This document shows, piece by piece, positions 51,656 through 62,600 of a stretch of 64,000 nucleotides of DNA. Each line of letters opens with the position of its first letter. Positions within the stretch are counted from its first letter, which is position 1. The DNA is taken from the NCBI RefSeq assembly GCF_001881565.1, contig NZ_MPDJ01000001.1, forward strand, positions 1,717,594 to 1,781,593, in the 5' to 3' direction. The stretch is from Eisenbergiella tayi. GTDB lineage: Bacteria; Bacillota; Clostridia; Lachnospirales; Lachnospiraceae. A model generated the notes under the pieces. It worked only from the letters and a program-made list of their open reading frames with translations, was not told the DNA's origin and searched no databases. Made by a program: the position numbers and the translations under genes.

Positions 51656-53068
51656 TTATCGCTGGCCGTGGTCTTTTTCTTTTTCAACATCCTGTTCTAC
51701 CTCCATTTTCAGCACCCGATCCACATTGGCCTTTGCAGTTAAAAGCTCCCGCATTTCCTCACGAGAACGCCGGTACTCGGCATAGGTCTTTTTCTTTTCT
51801 TCCAGCAATTTCGCATACTCCGTCTGCAACTCTTTGACCTTAGGCAGCTTCTTGACTCCCATTTCATCAAAGGCATTCTTGGCAGCCTGGTGGAGCAGAA
51901 TTTCTTCCTCATGTTCTTCCCGGAATTTCTTAGAGTAGCCGGCCTTGCGGTATGCCACATAGACCTCACGGGTCTTGGCATAATTTACAATGTGAGTACG
52001 CAGAACAGCAATCTCTGCCATGCGCTTTTCAGCCGCTTTGATCTGCGCCGAAAGCTCATTGTGATGTGCCGTGGCAGCCGCAGCCTTTTCTTCTAAAATC
52101 GCATACTCCAACAGGTTATTCTCTGACAGGTAATTCATGGTCTGTGCCATTTGTTTCAGATTGAAAACCTTAGCCCATCGAGCATAGCCAGCACCTTTTC
52201 CTGCCTGCAATTTTGCCTGAATGTCCACCAGCAGATTGACCTTCTGCGTCTCTGCCTGTGTAACTATTTTCTTTCGTGGGGTATGCGCTTTCTTCCCGGA
52301 GAGAACCGCCTGCAAATCATCTAATCCATATCCTTCGCCCAGGCTGTCCATTCGGGCGGCTTTCTCCCAACCGGGGAGCTTCAGGCGATACGATTTCCCG
52401 CGCTTTGATACCTCACAGCCGGACTCTTGCAGCAGCCTCAGCAGCTCCTCAAAATTAGCAGGACTTTGTGATAATGCGTTGTCAATCGCTACACGCAGCA
52501 GCTCTCGGTGAGAGGGCTTTGCCTGATCGCCCAGCCATTTGTTATAGCTCTTTCCGTGAGGTTTCGGATTCTCCACAATGGACAGTCCGTTTTCGATGCA
52601 GATGGTGTCACTTAACTGTCGGACTGCCTTGGTGCTGCCCCAAAAGTTTCGGAATTTCCGGTCATATTCTAAGCTGACCGATGACCAGATAATGTGATTA
52701 TGAATGTGCGATTTGTCTATATGAGTGCAGACCACAAAGGCATGATTGCCCTTGGTAAAACGCTTGGCAAATTCCACACCCAGCCGGTTCGCTTCTTCCG
52801 GAGTGATCTCACCGGGGCGGAACGACTGGCGCACATGATAGGCGATCACATCATCCGCGCCGCGCACTCGTCCGGTAGCGGCAATGTACTGCCGCTTTGC
52901 CAGAAGGAACTCCGCATCCACAGTCCGGCTGTCACACGCATAGCCGGTAATGAGTCTGCCGTCATCTGTTTTCTTTGGGTTGGCCACATAGTCGATGATG
53001 TCACTGATCGCCCGACTTTCTGTGCGGCCCTTGCCGACATGAAGCGGCATGATTCTCGTGGTTGCCAT
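51656..53068 (-). CDS. MOBP-family relaxase
   Basis: 470 residues. Nicks DNA at oriT and leads the strand into the coupling protein. N-terminal relaxase domain: MATTRIMPLHVGKGRTESRAISDIIDYVANP, YHVRQSFRPGEITPEEAN and the metal motif HIDKSHIHNHIIW. The C-terminal half is coiled-coil, Lys/Glu-rich. ATG after AAGGAGG. Its usual partner MobC lies 2.4 kb upstream, with a toxin-antitoxin operon between. Confidence 0.92.
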   Translation of the reverse strand: MATTRIMPLHVGKGRTESRAISDIIDYVANPKKTDDGRLITGYACDSRTVDAEFLLAKRQYIAATGRVRGADDVIAYHVRQSFRPGEITPEEANRLGVEFAKRFTKGNHAFVVCTHIDKSHIHNHIIWSSVSLEYDRKFRNFWGSTKAVRQLSDTICIENGLSIVENPKPHGKSYNKWLGDQAKPSHRELLRVAIDNALSQSPANFEELLRLLQESGCEVSKRGKSYRLKLPGWEKAARMDSLGEGYGLDDLQAVLSGKKAHTPRKKIVTQAETQKVNLLVDIQAKLQAGKGAGYARWAKVFNLKQMAQTMNYLSENNLLEYAILEEKAAAATAHHNELSAQIKAAEKRMAEIAVLRTHIVNYAKTREVYVAYRKAGYSKKFREEHEEEILLHQAAKNAFDEMGVKKLPKVKELQTEYAKLLEEKKKTYAEYRRSREEMRELLTAKANVDRVLKMEVEQDVEKEKDHGQR

Positions 53069-53122
53069 AGGTCAGACCTCCTTCCCGAAAAGAAAACGGC
53101 CTGCCATAGCAGACCGCTTTCA

Positions 53123-53449
53123 CTATTCTATAGAACTTTCTTCATCGAAAAAATTGAACTCATCATCTTCTAAGTGTCTTGGTGGAAATCTCATTTCATA
53201 TTGCTCTTGCGCCAATGCACGGACATCAGGCCGCCTATCCTTTAGTCGATTTTTCAGCCAGGACAACTGCTCTTTCGATAGCCTCCATGGAAGATTCAAA
53301 AGACGATTCAGTGTCATCAGTTCAGCCTGCGTTTCTGCTGGTAGCGAAGCACAGGATTTACAAATGTGGGATGCATGACCTTTGCCTGAAAATTTTTCGT
53401 TGGCTTTGTATTCACCACAAACTTTACAATAGTGTCCATGCTTTTTCAT
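53123..53449 (-). CDS. Zinc-ribbon protein coupled to AbiEii
   Basis: 108 residues from ATG 53449, overlapping the abiEii stop as ATGA. Two Cys pairs, HYCKVCGEYK and HICKSCA, suggest a zinc ribbon; the rest is helical (LPWRLSKEQLSWLKNRLKD) with an acidic tail. I do not recognise the family. Tight coupling suggests a third component of the toxin-antitoxin operon. Confidence 0.65.
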   Translation of the reverse strand: MKKHGHYCKVCGEYKANEKFSGKGHASHICKSCASLPAETQAELMTLNRLLNLPWRLSKEQLSWLKNRLKDRRPDVRALAQEQYEMRFPPRHLEDDEFNFFDEESSIE

Positions 53450-54300
53450 AAGCTGATGCCCTTCTCGCAAAGAACATATAACCTGCGAATTGCTTTCATA
53501 ATCACATCCCATTCCAAATCAGAAGCATAAGAAAACTTTTTACGGTATGCCTCCCAAAGTTTTTGCATAACCGAATCATTTTCCACTTCGTCAAAAACTT
53601 CTTCAGCCTGGTTAAGATACTTCTCCGATCCCCGTTTATGAGCAGTTGCCAGAAGCGCATCATGTAAAATTTTCGGGTTCAGCGTGGTTCCATGCAGCTG
53701 TTCTAAAATGTAAATATCGTAGAAATCTCTCATGCGGGTATTGGTTGTGGTTCTGGTAATAATGGTTTCCAGTTTTTCTGCCAGCACAGTTTCTAAATTA
53801 TAAGCCCAAATATCAATGGAGCGATCTTCCAGCATAAGTTTGAATGAATACCGAACCTCTCTTGGAGTGATTGCATCTCCCGTAGAAATATCAATTTTCA
53901 AAGGGGTCACTACACCATCGAATGTTGTACTCATGCTGACACGAATCCCCGGATACTCTGCTTCATCCATAATCTCCGAAATACTTTTCAGCTGAAATTT
54001 AACACCATCATCAATCGGAACAGTTACGATTGATGAAATTAGATTCTCAATATCCTCCACATTAACATTAGCTCCTTTTATGGTTGCATCCAAATCCATC
54101 GTAGAGCGGGCATCCAATCCAACCATAGCCGCTACCAACATACCACCCTTCAAGATAAACTTATCACGATACTCAGAAAGAGAAATACGCTCCAAAAAAC
54201 GCTCCATCATGTAGTTCCTCATTAAAATCTGAGCATCTGCGGATTTTTCTCTGGAAAGGTTTCGTATTAAATCTTTAAGCTGCCTTGCTGTTTTTATCAT
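53446..54300 (-). CDS. abiEii: AbiEii-type nucleotidyltransferase toxin
   Basis: 284 residues of the AbiEii family: EYRDKFILKGGMLVAAMVGLDARSTMDLDAT contains the nucleotidyltransferase KGG and DLD motif. LETVLAEKLETI and RMRDFYDIYIL complete the fold. These type IV toxins modify RNA and stop growth during phage infection or loss of the element. ATG overlaps the abiEi stop. Confidence 0.9.
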   Translation of the reverse strand: MIKTARQLKDLIRNLSREKSADAQILMRNYMMERFLERISLSEYRDKFILKGGMLVAAMVGLDARSTMDLDATIKGANVNVEDIENLISSIVTVPIDDGVKFQLKSISEIMDEAEYPGIRVSMSTTFDGVVTPLKIDISTGDAITPREVRYSFKLMLEDRSIDIWAYNLETVLAEKLETIITRTTTNTRMRDFYDIYILEQLHGTTLNPKILHDALLATAHKRGSEKYLNQAEEVFDEVENDSVMQKLWEAYRKKFSYASDLEWDVIMKAIRRLYVLCEKGISL

Positions 54301-54893
54301 AAAAGTACCTCCAAATACTGTCGTAAAATTTTTTCCACCTTGAACATCCCAGCATATTGCATTAAAGCTCGCAGGTTCTTATCTTTTCTACGGGCATACG
54401 CTTTCAGTGCTCCCTGAAAGGTCTGAATTTCAATTCTGCTACGGCTTCTGAGCAAATCACAGATCGTTCGCTCCATATCATAAACCGGCACAGTATGCCC
54501 GAACGGAGTTTTCGCTGTTGTAAGTCCTACATCATGTAAGTCTGCTTTAATCGTAAAAACTTGAATGCCTTCTGCTTTCATTTTGCTTGGATTGCATCCA
54601 GTTTTGACCGTAACTGTATATTCTATTGGTTCACGGTCTGTCAGATCGTGAAAAAATAAAGCTGTTTCATGTGAAAATACTGCTTGTTCAAATCGCAAAT
54701 GAAGCAGATACATGGCATCCACCCAGGAATCTTTGGACAGATAAATCCCATGTGCGACTCTATCCAAATCTCGTGAACGCACATAATCATAAAATACCGG
54801 CTTTGAAATTCCCGAAGATACGACCTGCGATGTTCGCAGCATTCCTTCTTGTGCTGTTAGCATCTGATCCAGCTGTTCAAATTGTCCCATCAT
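54297..54893 (-). CDS. abiEi: AbiEi-type antitoxin and repressor
   Basis: 198 residues. N-terminal winged helix (AQEGMLRTSQVVSSGISKPVFYDYVRSRDLDRVAHGIYL) and C-terminal antitoxin domain (PVYDMERTICDLLRSRSRIEIQTFQGALKAYARRKDKNL). AbiEi proteins bind inverted repeats in their own promoter; a perfect 9-base inverted repeat is present just upstream. Confidence 0.88.
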   Translation of the reverse strand: MMGQFEQLDQMLTAQEGMLRTSQVVSSGISKPVFYDYVRSRDLDRVAHGIYLSKDSWVDAMYLLHLRFEQAVFSHETALFFHDLTDREPIEYTVTVKTGCNPSKMKAEGIQVFTIKADLHDVGLTTAKTPFGHTVPVYDMERTICDLLRSRSRIEIQTFQGALKAYARRKDKNLRALMQYAGMFKVEKILRQYLEVLL

Positions 54894-54908
54894 GTCACTT
54901 CCTTTCGT

Positions 54909-54932
54909 ACTAATATTATATTCAATATTAGT
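54909..54932 (-). promoter_or_regulatory. abiE promoter with inverted-repeat operator
   Basis: ACTAATATT/AATATTAGT, perfect 9-base arms around a six-base centre, overlapping a promoter with -10 TATAAT (minus strand) and -35 TTTACT 17 bases before it. Fits autoregulation by AbiEi. Confidence 0.75.
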
Positions 54933-55014
54933 TCAAAAGTAAAGTCGTGGATATAAAATTCCTTTTCCCAAATTTAACAGACGGTGTCTGGCATTTTTAT
55001 GGTTTTGCGTATTT

Positions 55015-55314
55015 TTATCCATAAACCAACTCCTGAATTGCAAATTTCAAACTCTGCACCTTGCCCAGTAGCCAGATTGCAGCCAGTGGCAGCCCCATCG
55101 GGCTAATCAAAAATGCCATAACCAGCAAAATCACACCATTCTGCGGGGAATAGGTAATAAGCACAGCCACGCCAAGCAGAGCAATTACAGTGCTGAGCAG
55201 ACCAAGCACCAGACCGGATATGTAGATCAGCCCCGTGCAGAGCCAGACAAAAAGCGTCAGCACCAAAGTGACCGGTGCAGTTATAATCATCAAAAGCCCT
55301 TTCAAAATCTTCAT
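55015..55314 (-). CDS. CD1845-like membrane protein
   Basis: 99 residues, almost all hydrophobic, three or four helices (MKILKGLLMIITAPVTLVLTLF, LVLGLLSTVIALLGVAVLI, GVILLVMAFLISPMGLPLAAI). It matches small membrane proteins known beside mobC in clostridial conjugative transposons. AAGGAGG precedes the ATG. Function unknown. Confidence 0.65.
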   Translation of the reverse strand: MKILKGLLMIITAPVTLVLTLFVWLCTGLIYISGLVLGLLSTVIALLGVAVLITYSPQNGVILLVMAFLISPMGLPLAAIWLLGKVQSLKFAIQELVYG

Positions 55315-55397
55315 GTTATTTCCTCCTTGCAGCGTTCTTGGTATCTTTTCTAATCATATTATCCGGCATGGGCAGGCAAAAGACAAGGATACCGATA

Positions 55398-55449
55398 AAA
55401 AGAAAAAGCGGAGAGAGGAGCAGCGAAGTAATGCCGTTCCTCCCTCCGC
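55398..55449 (-). terminator. Terminator after mobC
   Basis: GCGGAGAGAGGA/TCCTCCCTCCGC stem (55408-55419, 55438-55449) with one mismatch, followed on the minus strand by TTTTTCTTTTT. Separates the relaxosome transcript from the downstream cargo. Confidence 0.75.
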
Positions 55450-55469
55450 AAATGGAGTATCTATCCCTG

Positions 55470-55808
55470 TTATAAAAGTTTGGAAAGCTGGGTAAGAATT
55501 TCCTCTACGCCCTCCCATAACTGTTCCTGCCGCTGGGATATATCCTCCAAGTCAGCATCATAAACCCGTCCAGTCTCATGCACTTTACGGGTCAGCTGGT
55601 TTAAGTTGTTGCTGCTTCGGCGCATCAGGGAAACAAGCTCCTTCAACTCCGGCAGCTCCAGCTTGACTACATACCCATCCAGCGCCATTTTTCTTAGATA
55701 GGCTTCACGGTTGGAGGTTCCAAACTGAGACATTTTTTGCTCAATCACAGCAAGCTCCTCCGCTGAAACTCTAAAGTTTAATTGCATATCCCGCTTACGC
55801 TTTGCCAT
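55470..55808 (-). CDS. mobC: MobC-type relaxosome protein
   Basis: 112 residues: MQLNFRVSAEELAVIEQKMSQFGTSNREAYLRKMALDG is a ribbon-helix-helix-like start, and LVSLMRRSSNNLNQLTRKVHETG the conserved MobC core. Binds oriT and helps the relaxase. Two bases after the DUF3849 stop. Confidence 0.88.
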   Translation of the reverse strand: MAKRKRDMQLNFRVSAEELAVIEQKMSQFGTSNREAYLRKMALDGYVVKLELPELKELVSLMRRSSNNLNQLTRKVHETGRVYDADLEDISQRQEQLWEGVEEILTQLSKLL

Positions 55809-55810
55809 AG

Positions 55811-56629
55811 TTATCGCTCCGGCTCCCGTTTCTTCGGGGCGGCAGGCTTATGGGCAGGCAGCTCCTGTTTGAGCTTATCCCGTACTGAGGGGCGGGACGG
55901 TTGCAGTTTTTCTCCCTGAGTACGGCTGCGCTGCTGTTCTACACGCACCAGATCAATAAAGCCATCCAGCACAGCAGGGTGGCTGTTTAAGGCATAACCA
56001 CAACGGACAGTTTCGGGATTATCGTTGGGAATGGTCTTAGCCCATTCTTTGTTGCGTCGGGAGTAGCGCCCATCCCAGTCCTGAAGCTGGACGGTGTTAG
56101 CCAGAACCATAGCCACACGCTCCATGCCATAGATCTCGATCACACCCTTTGCCGCATCGTGACTGAGATACATTCCGTCGAAGTGTTCCCGCACCGCCGC
56201 TTCAATGGACTCCTTGCATTGGAGATTTGCATTGTTGGAAGCCCGGTACTGCTCCAACTCCCCATGTTCTCTCGCATAGGCGGCAGAATGGGGATAGACC
56301 GGTGTTGTTCGCAGTTCCTCTTTGGCTCTGCACACATCATCGGCACGGTTCTCAATGCTGTCCCGGATCACATCCATATAACCGGTCTCCAACTTTTCAA
56401 AATAGCGGTACACATCCGCCAGCGGAGAGGGAGATTCCAAAAGTGCCTGAGCCTGGGCATCAGTCAGCTCCAGTTCCTCCATCGCCATCACAATGTCCTC
56501 ACGAACCGTGTACTCATAGGTGTGGTGCAGGATTTCTTCCGGGGGCTGTCTTTTCAGCCAGTCCCGGAACTTGTCCTGTTCGGCAGCCATCTTTTCATAA
56601 AGGGCTGTATTCAGATCGTTAGTATTCAT
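55811..56629 (-). CDS. DUF3848/DUF3849-type element protein
   Basis: 272 residues from ATG 56629 with GAGGAGGTG before it. Blocks LYEKMAAEQDKFRDWLKRQPPEEILHHTYEYTVREDI, DAQAQALLESPSPLADVYRYFEK and YPHSAAYAREHGELEQYRAS are typical of the DUF3848/DUF3849 pair found next to the SNF2-methylase giants. The end is basic and Pro-rich. Role in transfer or DNA maintenance is unknown. Confidence 0.75.
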   Translation of the reverse strand: MNTNDLNTALYEKMAAEQDKFRDWLKRQPPEEILHHTYEYTVREDIVMAMEELELTDAQAQALLESPSPLADVYRYFEKLETGYMDVIRDSIENRADDVCRAKEELRTTPVYPHSAAYAREHGELEQYRASNNANLQCKESIEAAVREHFDGMYLSHDAAKGVIEIYGMERVAMVLANTVQLQDWDGRYSRRNKEWAKTIPNDNPETVRCGYALNSHPAVLDGFIDLVRVEQQRSRTQGEKLQPSRPSVRDKLKQELPAHKPAAPKKREPER

Positions 56630-56630
56630 G

Positions 56631-59600
56631 TTATCGCACCTCCTCATGCTGTTTTGGTTTCTTGTCTGTACTGCGGGGTTGCACCGGGCGTTTTAGGTTA
56701 TCCAGCACCGAAGGCCGTGTACTTTTGGCAACAACAGACTCGGTGTGTGCCTGTCCCTTTCCGTCGATGTTGAGCAGGGTATCCAGCTCCACCAGACGGG
56801 CGTTTTTGCATCTCAGTTCTTCTTCATAAAGGAATGGCTTTCCGACTTCCTCCTTTGCCGCAGCTTGCTGCTGACAGAGGTTATCCAGCTGTGCCTTTGC
56901 CGACTCCAGACGCTGGGGCATCTGAGCAAGGGCATTGTCGATACGGGTAAGATTTCCGCGAGGGTCTGTACCAAGGGTTGCCCGGTGGGTCATCTGTCCT
57001 TTCAGCAGGAGCGTATACTCCTGTTTCCAAGCGGAAAATTCCACGGACATGGCATACCCCCGGTAGTTGCCGATCTGCACCGGATCGGAGGTTTTAACCT
57101 CCTTGCAGGCATCCAAAAGGGCTGCGCCGGCGTTCTCCTTATCGGTCAGCAGATCGCCACGGATTTCCATACCAGCAAAACCGTCCTCCGGGTGCGGGTG
57201 CGCTGCCAAAACCTCCAGATCGGATTCAAAGCCCTTGATAAAGCCCTTGTGCTTTTCAATCTCCTCCGGGAAGTATTTGAGCAGCTGGTCCTCCAGACGA
57301 TATTGCTTGCTCTGGTGGTCGGCTTTCATCAGCTTCAGGCGGGATACCTCCACATCCAAATCCATGCGCTCCTTGATGCGGGGATCTCCGGCACACAGAG
57401 CCTTGATCTCTGCAAAACTGAGGGCGGTTTCATCCACATCATCGCAGGAGCGTACCGGCGATTTAGAAGTCATGATCTGACTAATGAATTTTTGCTTATT
57501 CTCCACCGTCTGCCAGAGGTATGCGTCAAAGGTTCCTTCGGTCACATAGCGGTACACATGGACAAGAGGATTCTGGTTACCCTGGCGCTCGATACGGCCC
57601 TTGCGCTGGGCAAGGTCTCCCGGTCTCCACGGACAGTCCAGGTCATGAAGTGCCACCAGACGGTCCTGCACATTGGTGCCTGCGCCCATCTTGGCGGTGC
57701 TGCCCAAAAGGACACGAACCTGACCGGTACGGACTTTAGAGAACAGCTCCTTTTTCCGCACTTCGGTATTGGCTTCATGGATAAAAGCGATCTGGTCGGC
57801 AGGCATCCCCTGAGCAATGAGTTTCTGACGAATATCGTCATATACCGTAAAGGTCGGTTCCTGTTCCGGCAGAGGCACAGCGCCTTCCAATGCGTGAAGC
57901 AGTGGATTATCCAGCGTTTTCGCCGCCTTGCTTGCAGGAGCTTTGGCCTGTGGTGTAGAAATGTCGCAGAACACCAGCTGGGTCAGCTTGTCAGCTTTGC
58001 CGTCCCGCCAGATCTGCATGATGTTGTCCACACACTGATTGACCTTTGTGCCAGGTTCGTCCGGCAGCATCTGGTTGACGATCCTCTGGTCAAGCCCCAA
58101 CTTACGGCCATCCGAGGTAATCTTGAGCATGTTATCCTGGGACGGGTCAACAGTTCCGCTGTGTACCAGCGATGCACGCTCCGAAAGAGCTTTGACCATT
58201 TCCTGCTGATGTTCGGTAGGCTGCGCCACGATGTTGTGGTATTCCACTTCCGGGGTAGGCAGATTCAGCTGGTCGGCAGTCTTAATGTCAGCCACTTCTT
58301 TGAACAGGTTCATCAGCTCCGGCAGGTTAAAGAACTTGCTGAATCTCGTTCTTGCCCGGTAGCCGGTGCCTTCCGGTGCCAGCTCCAATGCTGTGACGGT
58401 CTCCCCAAATCGGGAAGCCCAACAGTCGAAGTGGGTCATGTTCAGCTCTTGCAGGCGTTCATACTGAAGATAACGCTGCATGGTGTAAAGCTCGGTCATG
58501 GAGTTGCTGACCGGGGTGCCGGTGGCAAAGATCACACCACGATTTCCGGTGATCTCGTCCATATAGCGGCACTTGGCAAACATATCGGAGGATTTCTGCG
58601 CGTCCGATGTGGAAAGACCAGCCACATTTCGCATTTTTGTGTATAAAAACAGGTTTTTGTAGTTGTGGGCCTCGTCCACAAATAAACGGTCCACCCCCAG
58701 CTGCTCAAAAGTTACCACATCGTCTTTTCGCCCCTCGGCTTGCAGCTTTTCCAGTCTGGCTTCCAGAGACTTTCTGGTACGCTCCAGCTGCTTGACGGTA
58801 AAACGCTCGCCGCCGCTGGCCTGCACCTCTGCGATGCCCTCGGTGATCTCGTCGATCTGCTCATAGAGAAGCCGTTCCTGACGCTCCCGGCTGATGGGGA
58901 TACGCTCAAACTGGCTGTGTCCCATGATGATGGCGTCGTAGTCACCGGTCGCAATACGGGCGCAGAACTTCTTGCGGTTATGGGTCTCAAAGTCCTTTTT
59001 GGTGGTGACTAAGATGTTGGCAGAAGGATAGAGACGCAGAAACTCCGACGCCCACTGCTCTGTCAGATGGTTTGGAACCACAAAGAGAGATTTCTGGCAC
59101 AGTCCCAGGCGTTTGGCTTCCATCGAAGCAGCTACCATTTCAAAAGTTTTGCCTGCGCCTACTTCATGTGCCAACAGGGTATTTCCTCCATACAGCACAT
59201 GGGCAATGGCGCTTTTCTGGTGTTCCCGCAGGGTAATGGCCGGGTTCATGCCTCCAAAAGTGATGTGACTGCCATCATATTCACGGGGACGGGTAGCGTT
59301 CATTTCCTCGTTGTACTGGCTCACCAAAGTCTGGCGGCGCTCCGGGTCTCTCCAGATCCAGTCCCTAAAGGCTTCCCGGATCGCCTGCTGTTTTTGAGCC
59401 GCCAGGGTGGTCTCCTTGGCATTCAGCACGCGGCGCTCTTTTCCGTCTGCGTCCTCTATGGTGTCATAGATGCGGACATCCCGCAGGTTTAAGGAATCCT
59501 CCAGAATCTTGTAGGCGTTGGCGCGGCTGGTCCCATAGGTGGTATAAGCTGCCACATCGTTGTAGGATACAGAAGATTTTCCCTTGATCTGCCATTCAGC

Positions 59601-62600
59601 GGTAAAGGACGAATAGTTGACCTCGATACTGCGTTGGAGATAAAACGGGGTATTAAAGGTCTCATACATAAACTGCTGGATATATTCCTTGTCAATCCAG
59701 GTAGCGCCCAGACGCACCTCGATCTCCGACGCATCCAGGTCTTTGGGCTGGGCGGCGGTAAGAGCTTCCACATTGACTGCAAAAGAAGGGTCCTGCTGTG
59801 CCGCCCGCTGAGCCTGACGCAGTTTGCGGCGTACATTGCCGGAAAGGTATTCATCAGCAGTCACATAATGGGGTGTGCCGTCCTGTTCCAGCTGTCCCGG
59901 CACACGGAAGATCACACTTTGCAGTTCTCCCGCCAGTTCTTCTTTTGTTTTTCCGGTAAGCTGGCTCATATAGCCCATATCTACGCAGGCTTTTTCCGAG
60001 ATGGACACCGCCAGTGCTTCGCTTGCCGTATCCACAGTAGCCACTGCCTGATGGGGCTTGATGGTCCGCTTGGTGAACATATCCGCCTTGCGCTCCAGCT
60101 TGCCGTCCTCGTCAATGACTTCCAGCGCGCAGAGCAGATAGTAGCTGGAATCATCGGCAAAGGCCAGTCGGTTCGCACGGTCATTGATAAGACCATATTT
60201 TGCGGAAAAGCTGTCATAGAGCCGGTTCAGTTCAGTCTGTTTGTCCTGGATGGCACTGTCCGGTGTGGCGGCGTCCATTTGCAGATCAATGAGCTGCTGG
60301 ACACATTCCCGCAGACCCACCAGCCCTTTCACACGGGCCTCAGCGGTGGCGTTCAGGTCAGGCCGCACCATGCGGCTGTTTTCACGGAAATATACAGCGC
60401 CGTCCACCACGGTGTAGGAGTAATTTTTCACATTGGGGTCGGCAGGAATGGAGGTGTCGATGGCTTCGCCCTCACCCAGCTCCGGCAGCTCGGCCTCCTG
60501 GTAAGTGCCGCGAATGTACTTCACGGCATCATGCAGCTGATCGGCAAGCTCCAGCCCCTCAATGGGATTCACGGTGTAGTCCATGCCATGGGCGGTGCTT
60601 TCTGGTTCCTGTCGGCCCAGCACCATTTCCGGGTGGTCCAGGAAATAGCGGTTGATGGCAAAGCCGTCCTGCGTCTGTCCGGTTTGAGTCCATTCCGGCA
60701 CGATGTCCAGCGGGCGATCCCGCTTTTGGAGGAAGATGATGTCTGATACCACCTCGGCACCGGCATTCTTTTTGAACGCGTCATTCGGCAGACGGATAGC
60801 CCCCAGCAGCTCGGCACGCTGGGCAAGATAGCGGCGCACGGTGGAATCCTTGGCGTCCATAGTATAGCGGGAGGTTACAAAAGCCACCACGCCGCCGGGA
60901 CGCACCTGGTCCAGTGCTTTGGCGAAAAAGTAGTTGTGAATACTGAAATTCAGCTTGTTGTAGGCTTTGTCATTGACCTGATACTGACCGAAAGGTACAT
61001 TGCCGATGGCAAGGTCAAAGAAGTCACGCCTATCGGTGGTCTCAAAGCCGCCTACTGTGATGTCCGCCTTGGGATAGAGCTGCTTTGCAATGCGCCCGGA
61101 AACCGGGTCCAGCTCCACACCGTACAGACGACTGTTTCGCATTTCCTCCGGCAGCATACCGAAGAAATTGCCCACACCCATAGATGGCTCCAGAATATTT
61201 CCGGTCTCAAATCCCATACGGCCCACCGCTTCATAGATGGCCTGAATGACCGTAGGGCTGGTGTAATGGGCGTTGAGGGTGGAGCTTCTGGCGGCGGCAT
61301 ATTCCTCCGGGGTCAGCAGCTCTTTCAGCTGGGCATACTCGGAAGCCCATGCCGGTTTCTCCGGGTCAAAGGCATCAGAAAGACCGCCCCAGCCCACATA
61401 GCGGGATAGGACTTCCTGTTGTTCCGGGCTTGCCTGCTGTCCGGCAGCTTCCAACTCTTTCAGCAAACGAATGGCATTGATATTTGCCTGGAACTTGGCT
61501 TTCGGACCGCCTTCGCCCAAATGCTCATCGGTAATACGGAAGTTTTGTGCATTGCGGCGCAGGTTGGCCTTGTATTCCTCATAGGAGGCTTCCTCGGCAG
61601 CTTTGGCATTGGGGAAGGTCTGCCACTGGCCATTGACCTGAATGGAAACCGGGTGTTCGTCCAGCACTTCCTCAAAGGGTTTCTCCGACTCAGTCACAGG
61701 GGCTGGTGGCTCCGGCTCCTCGATATGCAGCCGTTCCACCACCACATCATAAGGCAGATTGTTCTTATCGCCCGGATAGACGGCCACGGTCTCGGAATGG
61801 AAGGTCGGGGATTCGGCAGACGGTTGGGGCTGTTCCTGTCCAAAGCCATCCATCTGACGGGCATACATCCCGCGCAGCAAAGGCGCAACTTCATCCCAGC
61901 GGAAATACAGCACAGCCAAACGCTTTTCCTCTGCGTCCAGGACTTCCAGCTCCATGCCCTGTGCCGTGGTACGGTAATCGGCAATATCGCCGGTCTCCAG
62001 ATTCAGGGTCTCAATCTCATGAGGGTAGGCTCTGCTCAGCCAGTAGGCAATCTCACTGTTGCTCCTGCCGGATTGCAGCAGCGTGGAAACCTGTTTTTTA
62101 TCTGCTTCATCCATCAGTCCATGGGACAATACATCCCGCAAGTCCTGATCTGCCTTGTCCGGGTCAATGGGAAGAAGCTCGGTATAGTAAGCATTGCGGC
62201 GGTCTGCCCGAAGCAACTGCTCGAACTGTTCTTTGCGCTCTGCCCGATAGATGGGATATACCATGCCGGTGGGCAGAAGCTGTACGGTGTCCTCCCGCAG
62301 CTCGGTGATCTGATAGGCGTCATCCTCGATATACACGGTATCGCCCACAGCATAAACCGGGGCGGCAGGGTCATAGGAAGTCCTTTGCGGAATTGGACTG
62401 CGAACGGCATCATATTCCTCATCGGAAATGGAAATCTCGGAAGTCTGCTCTGCCTCGGCAGCTGCGATCTGCTCTGCATCTGACATCACCTGTTGGATAA
62501 ATGGGTCATTGTCCAGTTTTTCCGAGTCTGCCACCTGGCCGTTGACGATGCCCCTTTCCTCCAGGGCTTCCCGGATGGCGATGGGGTCGATATTGTCAAA

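Noticed and set aside
56745..58646. Long plus-strand open frame of 633 codons
   Set aside because: It is antisense to the helicase part of the giant SNF2-methylase gene, has no ribosome site and is a by-product of G/C-rich codon use.
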